The notes under the pieces: model-generated
The model's input: only the letters and a program-made list of their open reading frames with translations
Told to the model about the DNA's origin: nothing
The model's database searches: none
Made by a program: the position numbers and the translations under genes
Shown: positions 62,001-64,000 of the stretch, piece by piece
Layout of the letters: every line of letters begins with the position of its first letter
Position numbering within the stretch: position 1 is the stretch's first letter
NCBI RefSeq assembly: GCF_963576615.1
Contig: NC_088708.1
Location: 3,658,001-3,722,000, forward strand
DNA: 64,000 nt
DNA from: Watersipora subatra
Taxonomy: Eukaryota > Bryozoa > Gymnolaemata > Cheilostomatida > Watersiporidae
Direction of reading: 5' to 3'

Positions 62001-63167
62001 TTTAATACTCGGGCAATGCCGGGAGGCACAGCTTGTCAATCTATATAATACAATTTTCAGTTCAGTAATCAGGCAGACATGAGCAGATATAATAGGTCAG
62101 ATTCTGCTGAAATCTTGATCACTCAATAAATTTTAAAAAACCGCCATTTTTGACTGGCTGAAAGTATTTTAAAAAATTAGCTGAGCTGCACTTTGAACCT
62201 GTTCAGTTTGCCAATTACTGTTCAGTTGCAGCAACCAATCAGCGAAGAACAAGTGCAGTTTCATTTTGTCACACAGAACAAGCAAGCATTCACTAATAAC
62301 CAATAAGGGTGAAAATATTTGCATGCATAATAGCAATCGGTGGTGTAGATCATTTGCTGTGCTCATTCACAAAGCAAACAGGCAGTCATTAAATTAGTCG
62401 AAAGCTAGTAGCAGATTATCTACTAGTTTATGATCAGCTTAGGACTGGCCTGCGCACTGCTGACGCCATTCATTTCTTACTATTTATGGCCATTTATATA
62501 CTGTATTTATTACATTATTTATTTACCCTGTTTATTTGAGTACAACACAGACTCGTGTTTAAAGCGCACCCTTAATTTTTGATTGAAAATCAGTACAATA
62601 TTTTGTGGTTGTACTCAAATATATACGGTACTCATGTAAAGTACTATTCAACAATGTTTGTCTGTTGGTTCACTTGCGCCTGCGCGGGTGACCTTACCGG
62701 TGCTTCTGATCTCACTTGTAGTTCTGGTTCATCAACACCTTTATGCTGTTCTTCTACACAGCCTTCTACCAGCAGGATCTTGTTGCTCTCAGGACGGTTT
62801 GTGTATAGCTATGTTATGATCATTTGGTAATCATTTGGTAATCATTTGAAATTTTCCTCATTTGTCTGTCTCACTGCATAATCATTGACAATAATAGTAT
62901 GGAACATTATATGCATGATGTTGTAAATAGCCATCTTCCAATCCTTACTTACCTGTTACCTGCCTGTGTGCTCAGACTGTGCTGACGGAACTGATAGTGA
63001 CACAAGCAGTTGACCAACTCCAGGAGACTGTACTTCCCTATGTCATGTACAAGTGGAGGAAGCGCAGCCTTGTTACACTCTCTGGCACTGTCTCTAATAG
63101 CGATGGTGTACAGGGCCTTGCATCTGTTCGCCGAAGTGAACGTGAGGCTATCAAGGATCCTTATGAG
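50100..63167 (+). CDS. Anoctamin (TMEM16 family), ANO8/ANO10 type, 3' end beyond window
   Basis: Exons by splice borders: 50100-50238 (ATG at 50100), 52141-52295, 52711-52741, 53562-53699, 54983-55102, 56619-56873, 57077-57214, 59735-59920, 60114-60169, 62722-62796, 62976-63167. All junctions keep frame. The N-terminal cytosolic domain has VITFPENTSEKLV, then FFTVAERQRLIYHEL and GIVSQIFPLHDKSL. Membrane part: EYYGETVGMYFAFLDYYT (first segment), AAFNLIWSTAFLESWKRR and LAYKWGT, then ARPEYYGK, PIVLFCLA, FVPTIVYSLAIIIMNQIF, the family motif ENHRLQSSFDYHLVIK, FFYTAFYQQDL and LQETVLPYVMYKWRKR. These match ANO10/ANO8 closely in order. Known members are lipid scramblases or ion channels at the ER or plasma membrane. 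The last four to five segments, with the calcium sites, lie beyond 64000. A 42-base in-phase block at 51982-52023 may be an extra exon. Part of the usual N-terminal domain seems short. Confidence 0.88.
51017..51140. repeat. Dispersed repeat, copy 1 (in anoctamin intron 1)
   Basis: Shares ACAGTAAAATACRTGTAAAT, then CCTAAT-CGTTC, CTCACCC and TTGGCCATACAAAA blocks with 63590-63755. Probably a short non-autonomous element; ends not resolved. Confidence 0.65.
53725..54378 (+). repeat. Minisatellite, about 61-bp unit, roughly 11 copies
   Basis: Unit: ATAGGTCTTACATAGCCAGT, then CTATTCTACACTAAGGGT, then CTATAGAGACAT and CTGRTACTCT. It starts about 25 bases after the donor of exon 4 and ends with a reversed piece (near 54374-54405) that could form a hairpin. 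It lies in the intron between 53699 and 54983. Confidence 0.92.
55101..55445 (+). repeat. Minisatellite, about 60-bp unit, six copies, starting at a splice donor
   Basis: Unit core AGTAGGTACTCATGTGGAGT, then CTACTCATGTGTGGACTACT and GTGGAGTYYTYTG. The first unit begins at the anoctamin 5' splice site after 55102 (GTAGGT), and each later unit repeats a GAGTAGGTAC donor-like site. Confidence 0.92.
55545..56348. mobile_element. Tc1/mariner-type non-autonomous element
   Basis: Inverted ends start CAGACGGTTCC (55545) and end GGAACCGTCTG (56348); TA flanks both sides (55543-55544 and 56349-56350). Inner ends repeat GTTACGAAC/TTCGTAA blocks. TA targets and this kind of end fit the Tc1/mariner group, possibly pogo-like. 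There is no transposase frame. It lies in the anoctamin intron between 55102 and 56619. Confidence 0.8.
60311..61684. mobile_element. 1.37-kb inverted-repeat element carrying a small exon
   Basis: The left end is GAGGAGTTCATTTCCTAAAC then CAGTTATTTCC, and the right end is its complement with few changes. AT-rich sequence on both sides hides any target duplication. Sub-terminal copies of the core CMAAAMCAGTTATTTC recur near 60421, 60474, 60506 and 61452, in both orientations near 61470. Such repeats could be transposase-binding sites (inference). It lies in the anoctamin intron between 60169 and 62722. Confidence 0.7.
60616..60733 (+). CDS. Coding-like first exon inside the inverted-repeat element
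   Basis: Two in-frame ATG codons (60616 and 60619) start about 38 codons, including STVATLNDFLKEPVQITR and a Lys-rich GKSKKNKKN stretch, ending before GTAATT. No second exon is visible. It may be a captured host exon or the start of an internally deleted transposase gene. Family unknown. Confidence 0.35.
61690..62039 (-). repeat. Hairpin-family repeat, minus orientation, with internal duplication
   Basis: The complement reads CCCGGCATTGCCCGAGTATT (near 62005-62030) followed by the block with GTATTAAAGATCAGCTTATA. The same block recurs nearer 61920. It matches 39858-40000 and 41070-41170. The tRNA-like segment is not recognisable here. Confidence 0.55.
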
Positions 63168-63389
63168 GTACCAGCCTCTTTTGTTCTTGACAATCTATGT
63201 ACCTCTTGTTTTGTCGCTTGTCTAAATTATTTCATATCAAATGTCTCAGGAACCAAGAGCTTGGACTCGGCGCTATTTGTGATATCTGATAGAATGGCTG
63301 CACTCACACCTAATATTTGTCTAAAATATAAAGACAGCCATTGACAATCTCTAAAACCAAAAAGCTTTTTTCAATTTTATTTGCTTTAG

Positions 63390-63452
63390 GAGTTGTCCTT
63401 TCAACGTGTATCAACATCATCAATATCGTACATTTTACCTAGTGTTGCAAAG
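63390..63452 (+). CDS. Possible further anoctamin exon (weak)
   Basis: After a TTTAG acceptor at 63389 the frame continues ELSFQRVSTSSISYILPSVAK and could join phase 0 from 63167. The donor GTTTTTTT is poor and the sequence does not match the conserved next block of anoctamins. I list it only as a candidate. Confidence 0.2.
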
Positions 63453-63589
63453 GTTTTTTTACAAGTCAAGTGGGATGGTTGCTCATCACTGCTTCCTTGT
63501 AGTAGCAATTTTCATAGAATACCTTGTCTAAACTTTAAAATGATAAAGTCAAACTTTGCAAGAAGATGCGTCTGCAGATGTGCCTCTAA

Positions 63590-63755
63590 ATGCAGTAGAC
63601 GCTCCTATAAAGTAAATAATCCATTCCAGAAACGTTTACGTTAAAAGGGAATTTACGTTATAAGAACAGTAAAATACATGTAAATTGCCTAATTCGTTCT
63701 AAGATCTTTCCAAACTCACCCCTTTGGCCATACAAAACGGAAAAACTTTACTTGA
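63590..63755. repeat. Dispersed repeat, copy 2
   Basis: Same blocks as 51017-51140, here directly next to the third foldback element. Confidence 0.65.
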
Positions 63756-64000
63756 AGGTTGACTTGCAACAAAATTCACATTACAGTTGTTTGGTACCAA
63801 AAGATTCACCATGTCTTACTCTGCTGTATAGTAGGTGCAAAATATGTGGAAATGTGATTACAAGCTCTTAAAAGCTCAAAAACGAACAGTTACTCGCAGC
63901 TATCACGAAAACGCCGTAGATTGGAATCCTTTTCCAAAACTGCTCAAATGGGACATAATTGAACACGATGGCTTCTGTTTACAATTTCATGCAACCTCAT
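63756..64000. mobile_element. Foldback DNA element, copy 3 (cut by right window edge)
   Basis: AGGTTGACTTGCAACAAAAT and the following 240 bases match the left arm and inner part of copies 1 and 2. TTGA precedes it at 63752-63755. Lies in an anoctamin intron if the gene continues. Confidence 0.75.

Overview
The window is AT-rich animal DNA, probably from a marine or freshwater invertebrate. It has introns with GT/AG borders, one clear animal-type host gene (an anoctamin), LTR elements of the Ty3/Gypsy and BEL/Pao groups, a LINE, hAT, piggyBac and Tc1/mariner-like DNA elements, and tRNA-derived repeats. I cannot name the species from sequence alone. Exons were read by eye from splice borders and frame continuity, so most host coding sequence lies in short open blocks without their own ATG.

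Layout. 1-3100: the start of a Ty3/Gypsy element on the minus strand (gag, protease, reverse transcriptase running off the left edge; primer site; LTR). 3150-4010: a decayed LINE reverse transcriptase. 5330-6196: a foldback DNA element with TTAA borders. 6600-8252: an unrecognised multi-exon host gene on the minus strand, with a 37-bp minisatellite in its first intron. 8636-9490: a piggyBac transposase remnant with an internal 172-bp triplication. 10640-14733: a broken Gypsy element with an SGNH-hydrolase-like segment beyond pol. 14800-16790: a DNA transposon with terminal inverted repeats carrying a P2X7-like cysteine domain. 17884-25521: a second minus-strand Gypsy with 187-bp LTRs, ATTG target duplication and a hAT element (22805-23835, duplication ACACTCGC) inside it.

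26549-39834 is a BEL/Pao element on the minus strand with 703-bp LTRs and the target duplication TACCG. Its right LTR is split by a 5.1-kb insertion, which itself contains a plus-strand Gypsy (34832-38605, 185-bp LTRs, duplication GATAT). 39858-41400 holds tRNA-like and hairpin repeats. 41496-43993 is a second foldback copy that received a dimeric hAT-like element loaded with an ATGGAAAT satellite (41636-43223, duplication CCGCCATC). 44000-50099 is mostly empty apart from a coding-like remnant at 48622-49054.

50100-63167 and beyond: an anoctamin (TMEM16) gene of the ANO8/ANO10 type on the plus strand. At least ten exons join in frame at every junction. Its introns carry two minisatellites, a Tc1/mariner-type element and a 1.37-kb inverted-repeat element holding a small coding exon. 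One minisatellite starts exactly at a 5' splice site.

Two host transcription units (6.6-8.3 kb minus; 50.1 kb to the right edge plus) are therefore separated by about 42 kb of nested mobile DNA. I saw no CRISPR array, rRNA gene or functional tRNA gene.
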